From Phytophthora colocasiae (taxonomy: Eukaryota > Oomycota > Peronosporomycetes > Peronosporales > Peronosporaceae): a stretch of DNA of 64,000 bases. Location: NCBI GenBank assembly GCA_018806915.1, contig JAGKQI010000069.1, forward strand, positions 434,001-498,000, written 5' to 3'. Positions 28,942-39,750 of the stretch are shown piece by piece; the stretch's first letter is position 1; every line of letters begins with the position of its first letter. The notes beneath the pieces are model-generated. The model ran no database searches and was not told the origin of the DNA. It was given only the letters and a program-made list of their open reading frames with translations. Both the position numbers and the translations under genes were made by a program.

Positions 28942-31900
28942 TTGAATCCGGTACGAGACGAGCGTTCAACGTCTTACATCTATGCATATGTGAACAAGAA
29001 GGCCATGGATCAAGTTAGCAACAAGCGAACGGATCTATTGGATAATACATGTGAACTTCATGGGAAACGTACGGCTAGAGTTGCAAGCTTCCGCTCTACA
29101 GACGATGAATACCAGAGATCCGAGATCACCATGTCCTTGGATCTCATGCCTGGAGAGTCACGCGGGTACTGGAAGTACCATGTCCCCAGCAAACACTTCA
29201 AGCAGGCCAAGGCAACGTGCAAGATCAACAATGCCAAGTCCACCGTGCTTCTTGACTCGGGATCCGAGGTGTCGATCATCGATGCCGCCTTTGCTCGTAA
29301 GGTTGGATCCCAGATCGACACTAGTCAAACACAAGAATGCCTCGGAATTGGTGAGCAGCTGTACATTGCAGCAGGCAAAACAAGGATCAAGGTTACCTTG
29401 GCTGGATACTTGGTATACTTCTGCGACGTCTGGGTCGGCGAGGATCTTCCACCCGACTGCGACGCGATCCTCGGTATGGACTTCATGGTACCAGCCGGGA
29501 TCCGACTCGACTTGGGCGACGGATCCGTGTGCTTGCATGACGAGATCCGTGTGCGCCTCCATGGACGACGGCAGATCTTCAGCGGCCGGGCCCGCCCGCT
29601 ACTCCTCCAGGAAGGCATACGGCTGGAACCCGGCGAGATCTTCGAGCATCCGGATCGGATCCATCTCAAGGAGTACGAGAAGCTGTGGCTACGCAGAGGC
29701 AAGCAATGGGTACCAACGTTAGCTCAAGGTCCAGGCAAGATCCGCTATCTACAACTTACCAATGTCGGTGAGAAAGCGGTCTCCCTCAACCACAATGAGG
29801 AGATCGGCATGTGGCTGGCCGGGGATCACGTTCCTCGCACCCCGGGCTTCATCTCCGTCGGATCCCGGCGCTACAACGAGTGGCAGAACCTTGCCATGAG
29901 CACCACGACGGAGATCCCGCCGCCACCGCGTCCGAAGTAGCCTTGGGAGCTTGAGCCGGCGGTGGATCGGCCGAAGTACGCAGAGCCGAGAGGGATCCTG
30001 AAGCGCCCTGTCCACACCGCTGTCGTGTCACCCTGCCCCGGCTCGCCACCTACGTCGGACCGGATCCTTGAAGGAACGGTCGACAGGCGAGACAGGATCC
30101 AGTCCGACGGATCCGATCCGACGACGTCTAGGCTCCAAGCGCACCGCCGTGTCCGATTTGGACCAGAGGCCGCAAAGGATGCTGCGCCAGACTCGTCGGA
30201 TCGAGGGGCGTCCTCACACGCCCGGATCCGAGATCCACAGGCTCAAGGATTCTCCGGATCCTCTTCAGCTTGTCTGATTGAAGATCCGGCAACGTGTACT
30301 GTCTCTGGCCAGAGACTGGACGCCACCGTTGAGGATCGGCAGCCCGTCCGTGCGACGGGCGACGACCATCACTCCGACAAATCAGTCGGAGATGACGTTT
30401 TGGGGCGCCCTGGGGCGAATATGAATGCCCCGCTGCTGAGGTCGGTATGGACATGCAGCGCGAGGCGAGGCGCGTCTAACGAGCCGTCGCATGCCTCAAA
30501 CGGTGCCCTAGATACCGAAGGGCCCATGTCGACGCGCCTCCTTGAAGATCCGGAGGGCTGCCCTGTCTCTGCGCAGAGCCGGGACAATGATGTCGAAGGG
30601 TCGCCCCGTAATCATGAGACAGGTGACCATCACTCAGATGGCACAGTCGGATCCAAGTTTTCGGAGTGCCCTGAAGCCCACAGGAATGCCCCGGAGCTCG
30701 GGGAGCGCTCATTAGACGCGCCCGATCAAGACCTTTCCAATGAGCTACCCCACGCCCCCCACCGACGCCTACAAGCAAAGTCGGATCCCAACCTGACACA
30801 GGTTGAAGATCGGTGTCGCGTATGCGACAGGGGTCAAGGACGGGGCAGGCCTGAACGGTCGTCTGATTCCGCACTTAGTGGGGATCTGAGCCCCTCATAT
30901 TCACACGAATACGAGCGAGCGGCGGGGGCGACCAGCGGGAAGGGCGCCGTCGATTGCAAGACACCCAGGGCGATCTACGCGTGTACCAAGGGTGCTACGG
31001 ATGCGCCTCCGCAAGACGAAGATGATGGTGCGAGCCAAGGCAAGGTTGAGGACTCAGGGGCGCCAGGGGATCCGGATCAAGGCGCTACGGCACAAGAAGA
31101 GCTGGACCAAGGGGCGACGACGTACGTGGACGCGGCGAAGACCCCGGAAGACGATCCAAGAACTGGACGTGGTGCGCCGAAGGGTGATCCTGCTGTTGGA
31201 TCCAGCTTGGAAGCAGGGAGCGAAGTCGGAAGACCTGCCGAGGGAGGTGCCGCTCGTGGACCGGATCCGGCCACAAGAAGGCTGGATCCTGGTAGCCATG
31301 TAACCGCCAGTGATCCGCCCAGAGTGGGGACAAGTGAGGATCCGTCACTGGCGTCAGGACATGGAGATCACAAGTTCGCCTCAGACAAGGATCTCGTGGT
31401 TGGATCCCGACCGGATCTCGTGGCTGAGTCCCAGCCGGATCTCGAGGTTGGTGCCCGGCCGGATCCTGGATCCGCAGAAGATCACGCCGACGATGGAGTG
31501 TTTGTCCACGAGAATGGCGGATCCTACGCGGAGGATCTCGAGAAGGAAATGGCGGTGTTGCCAGAGGTTGTGACGGCGACGGTCGAAGTGAAGATCGAGG
31601 ATCTCCAAGTGGGGGATCCAGCCTCCAACACACCTGAGGAGATCCAACGACTGGCGAATGTGATCTGGAAGTACAAGCACCTGCTGATCGGAAAGGGCAA
31701 CGCCTTGCCCCCGCCTGCTGTAGGCGCGATCTGTGACATTGATGTGGGAGACGCGAAGCCAATTGCCCAGCGAGTGCGTAAGGTGGCGCCGCAGTATCGC
31801 GAGAAGCTCTCGGATCTGATCAAGGGATTGTTGCAAGCGAAGATCATCCAAGTCTCAACGTCACCATGGGCTTCGCCAATTGTCGTGATCATCAAGAAGA

Positions 31901-34900
31901 ATGGCGTTGACATCAGGCTCTGCATCGACTACAGGTTGGTGAATAGCCTGACGAGGTTGATGGTATATCCTATGCCTCTCATCAACGATCTACTGGAGGA
32001 TCTCGACGCCGTGTTATGGTACTGTTCTCTCGACATGGCCAGTGGTTTTTGGGTTGTCTCCATGACGGATCGCGCAAGAGCCATCTCGGCATTTATCACC
32101 CCGTTTGGATTGTTCGAGTGGAACCGGATGCCGTTTGGTCTCAAGAATGCCCCGCAGATCTACCAGCGTTTGTTGGACAACACCCTCTATGGGTTCTTAC
32201 GGATCCCGCCCACGGCCGGATCCGGATCCGGCGTTGGATCTCTTCCGAGATGGGATCCCGGAGAGGAATGGTGAACAGTCTGTACTTGGACGAAGATCGT
32301 ACATCGACGACATCTTAGTGACTGCCGGATCCTGGGATCACCTGTGTGAGCGAGTGCGTTTACTGCTGGAAGCCTGTGACAAGTGGAACTTGTCGATCAG
32401 CGTGGCCAAGAGTTTCTGGGGTCTGAAGAAGGTCGATTACCTGGGACACCGAGTGTCTAGCGAAGGACTAGAGGCACATCCGAAGGACCGAGAAGCGCTG
32501 GTGGATCTTGCGTTCCCGAGATCGCTGCGCGCTATGCAATCTTTCCTGGGTAGCCTAAACTACTACGCTCGATTCATCGAGGACATGGCGGTCTACGCGT
32601 CGGTACTCTACGAACTGAGGGAGGTCGACTTCGCGGAGTTGAGGTCCAGCCGCAAGATCCTGCAGCCAACCGACCCTGTGATCAAGGATCCCGAGGACCC
32701 GTCGAGCCCGAGAGATCCGGATGAGAAGTGGATCCGTGCTTCAGCCGCCTTCGAGGCCCTGAAGAGGAAGATCGCTATGACTCCTACGCTTCGGCATTTC
32801 GATCCCGACAAGCAACCGGTGGTGATTGTCTACGCCAGTGAATGGGCCATCTCAGCTTCCCTGACGCAGGATCACGATGGGATCTACATGCCGGTGATGT
32901 TCGTTAGCAGATCCCTGAAGCCGAACGAAGTGAACTATGGGATCGTAGAGAAGGAGGTGCTGGCCTTGCTAAGGATCCTGGATCTCGGATATTCCATGTT
33001 GGTTGGACGACGGATCCGGGTCCTAACCAGGCACTCTACCCTCCGGTGGCTGTTCCGTTCTACCGGACTACAAGGAAGGTTGGGCCAATGGGCGGCGCTG
33101 TTATCGCCTTGGGCTTTGGAGATCACGAAGTGCACGAAAGGGGAGGACGAGATCCTCGGATCCCTTGCCGCAAGTATCACCCCGAGATCCGAGGTGGATC
33201 AAGCTCTAGTGAACATCGCCCCGAGGAAAGATCCACGCAGAGCGATCCAGATGCCAGTACCGACCGTAGGACCGGAGGAAGAGTTGTGGGTGGTTAGTTT
33301 CGACGGATCCGCCAGGGTGAAACGTGGCGGAGGATCCTTCAGCGCGATCGTCTGGAAGTTACCTGAATGGAGGGTGATTAAAGCAACATCTCGATACGCA
33401 GAGAACCTAACAGTCAACGAAGCAGAGTATAACGGACTTCTATTATGTTTCGAGTTACTCGAGGATCTGGCTAAGGGGCGACTTGTTATCTGCGGAGATT
33501 CGAATCTGGTGATCCGCCAGATGCGCGGCGAGATCGACTGTAAAGCGCCGGCCCTGACGTTACTGAGACAGAAGGCGCTAATGCGGCTTCGGGATTGGCC
33601 GGATCACGACCTGCTACATGTGAAGCGAGCGTGGAACGCAAGCGCCGACAGCTTGGCCAGTGCAGCATTGCAACGAGAGAGCGGGATTACAGTCGACCAA
33701 GGGGCGGACCACGAGGATCTCGTCACTTTGAATCGGTTGGATGAGATTCTGACCTCGGGATCCGAGGATCCGACACCACGGATCAGTGCAGTGGCTACTC
33801 GAAGACAAACCAGAGAAGGGCGACCCCGAGTACTCGACGAGGAGTCCGTGCAACGGCTGAGGATCGACCGGATCCGACAAGCCCAGGACGAAGAAACATG
33901 GATCTTCAACCTGAAGTCGTTCCTGCGGGGACAGCTGACGGATCTGACTGCGGCCGAAGCCAAAACGTGCCGTCTGCTAGCAGACAATTTCGAGTTGGAC
34001 GAAGATGAGCTGTTGTTCTATTGCACGCCGTCACGAAGGGCCGAAGCCGATCGAGATGGATTATTACGACTGGTTATACCGGAGACGCTCCAGGCGGACC
34101 TGCTGCATCACTATCATAGCAGTCTAGAAGGAGGACATCAAGGATCGGCCGTACGTACCAGAGGATCAAGGACCACTTCTACTGGAGAGGACTTTTCAGA
34201 TCCGTGCAGCAATTTGTCGGTGAATGCGTGGATTGTGAGACGGGCAAGGGGCGACCTACGATCCGTGGAGTGTCGCCAGGCAACATTCAAGCCACCTACC
34301 CGTTTCAAGTGATCGCCATGGATCATATACCCTCGCTACCAAGATCCAAGAACGGGAACACCGAGCTTCTAGTATGGGTGGACCTCTTCACTGGTTACGT
34401 GATCGTCAATGCTAATAACTCACGAACAGCTCAAGCTGTGGCGGAGTCCTATGAGATCTGTGTGTTTCGTCGATTCGGCGCCAGCCAGGTGATCCGGCAC
34501 GACCGAGAACCCGGGTTCATGTCCGATTTTTTTCGTGCTTTCAACCGGATCCTAGGCCAGCGCCAGTGAGCCACTATGGCTTATCGACCACAGTCGAACG
34601 GCACGGCTGAACGGATGGTACAGACGATTACTCGAGCAATCAAGATGTATGTTCAGGATCCCGACCAGAGAGATTGGGACGAGTATGCCGAACGCTTGAC
34701 CTTTGCTTTGAACACTGCACAAGACCGGACTAGGGGCGACACGCCGTTCTACCTCGCCCATGGCTGGGATCCCAAGACAACTCTGGAGGCAACACTATCC
34801 GTAGGAAGTACCGGACGCCGAGATACCGATCCACGACGTTGGAGGTATAAGATCCAGCGACACTACCAACTGGCCAGGGCTGAGGTGAATGACCGCTTGA

Positions 34901-35478
34901 AGCAGGCGATCTCGGATCGTGCCGACCGGCAGAACGAAGCGGCGACTCAACACTCTATCGAGGCCGGATCCCAAGTGTGGCTGTTCTTAGACAGAGTCAA
35001 GGAAGGATACGCCAAGAAACAGGCTCACCTGTGGCATGGACCGTTCCGTGTGGCGGAAATGACGAATGAGTATGCAGCTCGCTTGGAAATCGTGGGTACA
35101 GACTACCACTTGTTTCCGGTGGTGCACATCTCCAAGTTGAAGCCTGTCAGGACATTCCCAGACCGACCGAAGATCCAGCTGACGGTGGACGAAGCGGATC
35201 GTTTAGACTTCGACGAAGCCTTGTTACCGGAGGACAGCTGGGAGCGTGATCTGGAAGATGGCGAGTTTGAAGTCGAGCGGATCGCGGACGTCCGGACCGG
35301 ACGACCCACTCGGTATGGCCGGATCCGACGAGAGTTCCAAGTTTTCTGGAAAGGGTACGAGGACCCTACCTGGGTAGATGAAGCAGACCTGAACTGCGGC
35401 GCGTTACTGCATGAGTTCCTCCAAGAACGGAGCAAAAGGAACCGCTTCCAAGCGATGCAGTCTCATGAAGAGGAGTAG
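28942..35478 (+). pseudogene. Inner element pol: PR, RT, RNase H, second RNase H, INT, chromodomain
   Basis: Aspartic protease near 29240 (VLLDSGSE). An in-frame TAG at 29938-29940 is followed in the same frame by ~580 disordered residues. Reverse transcriptase spans ~31730-32560, with YIDD at ~32305 after a frameshift near 32220 in a GGATCC doublet. A gypsy-type RNase H remnant (~32790-33130) precedes a second, complete-looking RNase H (~33290-33670; FDGS, NEAEYNG, GDSNLV, ASADSLA). The integrase zinc region comes next, then a frame break near 34150-34200 and the core with Asp in AMDHIPS, Asp in RHDREPG, a TGA at 34567-34569 before MAYRPQSNG, and Glu in NGTAE. The C-terminal chromodomain (~35260-35430) has FEVERI and FWKGYEDPTWV. 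The domains are unmistakable; the copy is inactive as read. Confidence 0.9.
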
Positions 35479-35639
35479 CCGAGGCGGTGGATCTTCTATT
35501 GGTGAGGGCGCTCGCCAATGTGGAAGAAGAAGACTGGCAGCCTACTGCGAGTGGACGCGTTGTGTATTTACATGTGAAGAAAAGAAGGGTGACCTCTGAG
35601 TGGGGATCGGATGCCAGCTAGGTCGATGCCCGATCACTT

Positions 35640-36355
35640 ACTCGGATCTCCAAGTCGGATCCTTGGGTTCTGAAGGCGGATCCTTGGGTTCTGAAGTTGG
35701 ATCCTTGGGTCCTGAAGTCGGATCCTTGGGTTCTGAAGTTGGATCCTTGGGTTCTGAGGGCGGATCCTTGGGTTCTGAAGGCGGATCCTTGGGTCCTAAA
35801 GGCGGATCCTTGGGTTTTGAAGACGGATCCTAGAATTTTGAAGCTGGATCCTTGGGTCCTGAAGGCGGATCCTCGGATCTCCAAGTCGGATCCTTGGGTC
35901 CTGAGGGGGGATCCTCGGATCTCCAAGTCGGATCCTTGGGTTCTGAAGGCGGATCCTTGGGTCCTGAGGGCGGATCCTTGGGTTCTGAAGGCGGATCCTT
36001 GGGTTTTGAAGCTGGATCCTTGGGTCCTGAAGGCGGATCCTCGGATCTCCAAGTCGGATCCTTGGGTTTTGAAGCTGGATCCTTGGGTTCTGAAGGCGGA
36101 TCCTTGGGTTCTGAAGTCGGATCCTTGGGTTCTGAAGGCGATCCTGGGGTTCTGAAGGCGGATCCTTGGGTCCTGAAGGCGGATCCTTGGGTTCTGAAGG
36201 CGGATCCTTGGGATTTTGAAGCTGGATCCTTGGGTCCTGAAGGCGGATCCTCGGATCTCCAAGTCGGATCCTTGGGTTCTGAAGGCGGATCCTTGGGTCC
36301 TGAAGGTGGATCCTTGGGTTCTGAAGGCGGGATCCTCGGATTCTAAAATTGGATC
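35640..36355. repeat. 21-bp GGATCC minisatellite downstream of integrase
   Basis: About 34 tandem units of GGATCC plus TTGGGTTCTGAAGGC, with variants (GTCCTGA, TCGGATCTCCAAGTC). Because the unit is 21 bp, frames stay open on both strands and encode 7-residue repeats (DPWVLKA on plus); these are not considered genes. Confidence 0.92.
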
Positions 36356-36478
36356 CTGGGGCCCTCTGTCAATGGGTCTCACTATCATTGCTTGGGCGAT
36401 TTGAAGTTAGAGTGTGCGGATCCTGAGCGAAAAAAGCCTGAGTGGACGAGAAGAGTATATGGAGTTAAGTAACGCAGC

Positions 36479-39400
36479 CTACAGAGGTTGGGATCTGGCA
36501 GCGTCGGGATCGAACCCCGGCAGCGAGCGGACGAACTTCATGGAGAGTCGACTGGCACCGAAGCTGGGATGGGAGGATCCGGAACGGTAGTGGGTACGCC
36601 AAGGATCCTGACGATCGCAATCTTCAAGAGCGGCAACAAGGTTTTGTGGAGGATCCGCTCCTGCAGCGACGGCTTCAGCTCCCGGATACCAAGTGGTATC
36701 TTCCAAAGGCAGTGGGAAGCGGATGAAGTGTGGGTCCAACCAGAGATCCAAGTCACAACACCCGGTTAGGCGCATCCTTTCGAATATCTTGTTCTGCAGC
36801 TTGCGATAATTATCCCGCGCGTGAGATCCACGATTCTTCCTGCGACGATAGAAGCCTGCGAACCAGCTATCCGTCTTGCGTAGTTCAGTAGAGATGGGGA
36901 ATGAATGCGTGGATTCCCAAACCGCTTGGAGATTGGCAGACTCAAACGCATCATACCAACTCAAGATCTCCGCAAGTCGAGGCGACAGATCCTCCTGGAA
37001 GGTATGAGGGGCGGAGCTTGAGACTGGAGGTCCTTCCACGGCTCCGTCGCGTACAACTGAGTAATATGGGCTTGGGAGATGAGATCAGGAACGTAACTGC
37101 CCCGATCCAACGCACCACGGCCGATACGGAGCGGGAACAACCACCCAGGACGACGACAAGCGGTCAAACCACTGGCGGAAAGCGTCCGGAGACTCAGCTG
37201 GCTAACTTCGCTCGCGATCCAAGGTGCCACTTCTTCGGAAGCCATTGGGCGAGGATCTCGGGCGGCAGGAACAAACTCCTTCAACGGACCGAAGGCTTCA
37301 AACTGCAGGTTTTCAACGTTTCCACGAGAGCCCGTCTCGGGAGCTACTGGGGATGTAGGTGACGAACGGCTGGACCCGTTATCAGGCGGAGCAGTTGAAG
37401 CATCGCCGATCTCGATAGGAGCGGATGCTGACCCCTCCCCGGATGAACGCCGACGTAATTCTGACCGGGAGCGCAACTTGGCGACCCGTACCTGCTCGTC
37501 CTCGGACCCCTCCGACTCCCCATCTGAGCTGGCTTCTCGGTCACCCGGTACGGCTGATCCGGGCGAATTCCCCTCGCCGGAATCTTGTGGCTTCTTTCGG
37601 CTTCTGATAGCGGGGGCCTTAAGAACTGCTGGGTCAGGGACCTTCGTTTTTTCACTTGAAGGAGGCTCTTCGGTGGGCTGGTTTGGAGCTACTCCAGGTT
37701 CGGAATCGGCGGAGTCTGGATCCCGCCCCGAACACTCTTCCCTTGCGTCCCCAAAGTCAAAATCCGGATGTTTCTCCGTGTCGTTCCCCTCGGTGTAGAC
37801 GGGAGTAGGCGTGGGCTGGGACGTGACGTCGGAAGACTTCGCAGGGCTGGCGCAGCGTGGGACCTTAGGGGGAGGTTCTTCTGTTGAAGAAGAAACGTCG
37901 CTGTGTCGACGTTTAGAAGAAGAAGACTCTTGGCAGTGGACGTCTCCGACTGTACGCTCGGCGCATTGGACGAGCTGCGCATCGCCATAGAAGCGATCGA
38001 CGCCAGATTACGAAGAGCTGCGGTACGCTCGTCAATGACGCTACGGTGTTCCTCCTCCAGGGCAGTATGCTCCTGTCTGAGTGCGTCATGCTTCGTCTTG
38101 AGGTCTTGATGACTTCCGCGGAGACGCTTGAGATGTTCTTGGTCGACCGATGCTTGCGCCAACGACGCCGTCAACTGCTCGGTTTCCCCCTTCAGACGCT
38201 GGATCTCAACCCCTTGATCCCGAATGATCTGGTCTTTCCCGGCGAAGGCTTGTCTCGCTTGGTCTCGCTCAAGAGTTACGGTGGAAGTTTTCTGTGTGGC
38301 CTTGTCCAGAGCTTGGGTCGCCTGATCTCGCACGCGAAGAGCTTGATCTCGCTCATTTGACACGCGATCCAATTCCTGGGAGACCGCGGCGGACTTCCGC
38401 GCAGCCTCGTCACGCTCAAGGCGGATCCGATCGAGATCCGCACTCATCTTCTGCTGGTCCGGCGTTTGGCTCCGGATCCTGTCGAGCTCGCGCTTGGCTC
38501 TCTCTCTGGCTTGGTCCGCACGATCCCGTCGATCATTCGCTTCCCGTAGATCATCTTCGGCCCGCTTGAGACGTTTCTCGGCGCTCAGACGCTTGAGCGC
38601 GTTGTTCTCAGCCCGTCTCTGCTGACGTTCCATCTCTTCCCGAGCGCTGAAGTTCTCCCGTTCCAAGCGCGTAAGGTCTTCGTGGGCTCGGTTAAACTTC
38701 TGAAGGGTATGTGCATGTACCCGGTGAAGATCTTCACGTCTGCGCTCCGATTTGGCGAGAAGTCCTTCCAACTCAGCGATCCTCTCTTTCTGGACATGAA
38801 GTTCTAGCTTGAGCGAGTCGACCGTCTTGGCAAGATTCTGTTGGGAGAGTTGCTTGAGCGACTCGCGCAGCTGATCCCGGTGGGCCCGGAGGCCTTCGAT
38901 CTTATGCGCTTGTTGATCGCAACGGATAGCAGCCTCTGCGAGCTGGACGCTGGTGCGATTGCGTTCGAGCTCCGCTGCATCTCGCGCGGCCCCCACCGCT
39001 CGCAGCTGAGTTTCCAGATCGTTCGCACGCTCCAGTAGCTCCGAGGACTCTTCACGCTGATCCTCGAGATCTTGGACCAATCGGACTACCGAAGGATTCT
39101 CCACTGATACATCTTCCCCAGCAATCTGCTGCTCGAGCCCCACCGTATAATCTTGCAAAACGGCGTAGGCTTCTGCCGAAGACACTTCCAGATCGGAATA
39201 CCGGACCTTGAGAGTGTCCAATTCGCGCAGGCGATCCTTGAGCCGATTCAGATCCTGCACCGCTTCCGCTTCTTTCTGTTTCGCTAACCGGAGAGCAGCT
39301 TGGGACACATTGTACCGGTGCTGCGTGAAATTGATGAAGGCTTGGGCAACGTTCAGGCGGGGTTGCAGCATGTTGTGGAGTTCTTCGTTATGGCGGCGCG

Positions 39401-39647
39401 CTGCGGTCAGATCATGGAGCACTTGTTGGTAGCTGGCCTGCATCTCGTTATACCCAGCAGCGAGAGACTGGAGCGAGGCAATGGCATCATACACTGGATC
39501 CAGATCTGGAACCGTGGGGGTCGTAGCCGCAGCGGGGTCGGAAGGGGCTTGGTCGCAATGAGGACAAGGGGGCTGGGCCGCAGAACGATCTTGGCCGAAG
39601 AACACCGTGGTGTACGCGGAGGAACTGGCGTCGTCGGACCGATCCAT
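36479..39647 (-). pseudogene. Antisense coiled-coil reading frame of inner element
   Basis: On the minus strand an ATG at 39647 (MDRSDDASSSAY) opens a long coiled-coil protein (~450 residues of E/R/L/A/Q heptads). Near 37930 the frame shifts into a Ser/Pro/Glu-rich disordered part (SSSKRRHSDV to about 37040) and near 37000 into a C-terminal segment with ILSWYDAFESANL and DSWFAGFYRRRKN. I do not recognise a family. The layout (a coding region opposite to pol, between integrase and 3' LTR, starting ~100 bp from the LTR) recalls the antisense genes of large plant Tat-type elements. The ~1.7-kb first frame is free of stops, which argues for real coding in the ancestral element. Confidence 0.65.
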
Positions 39648-39750
39648 TTTCGCCGAAGTGAGGATTTGAAGAAGTGGTGGATCGGACTGAGAATTTGTAT
39701 GGGAACGACGTGATGCCGTCGTGCGGCAACAACCTCGTCCCAGGGGCGAT

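Noticed and set aside
35618..36388. 256-codon minus frame and 152- to 164-codon plus frames of heptapeptide repeats
   Set aside because: By-product of a 21-bp tandem repeat that leaves several frames open on both strands; no start context or domain.
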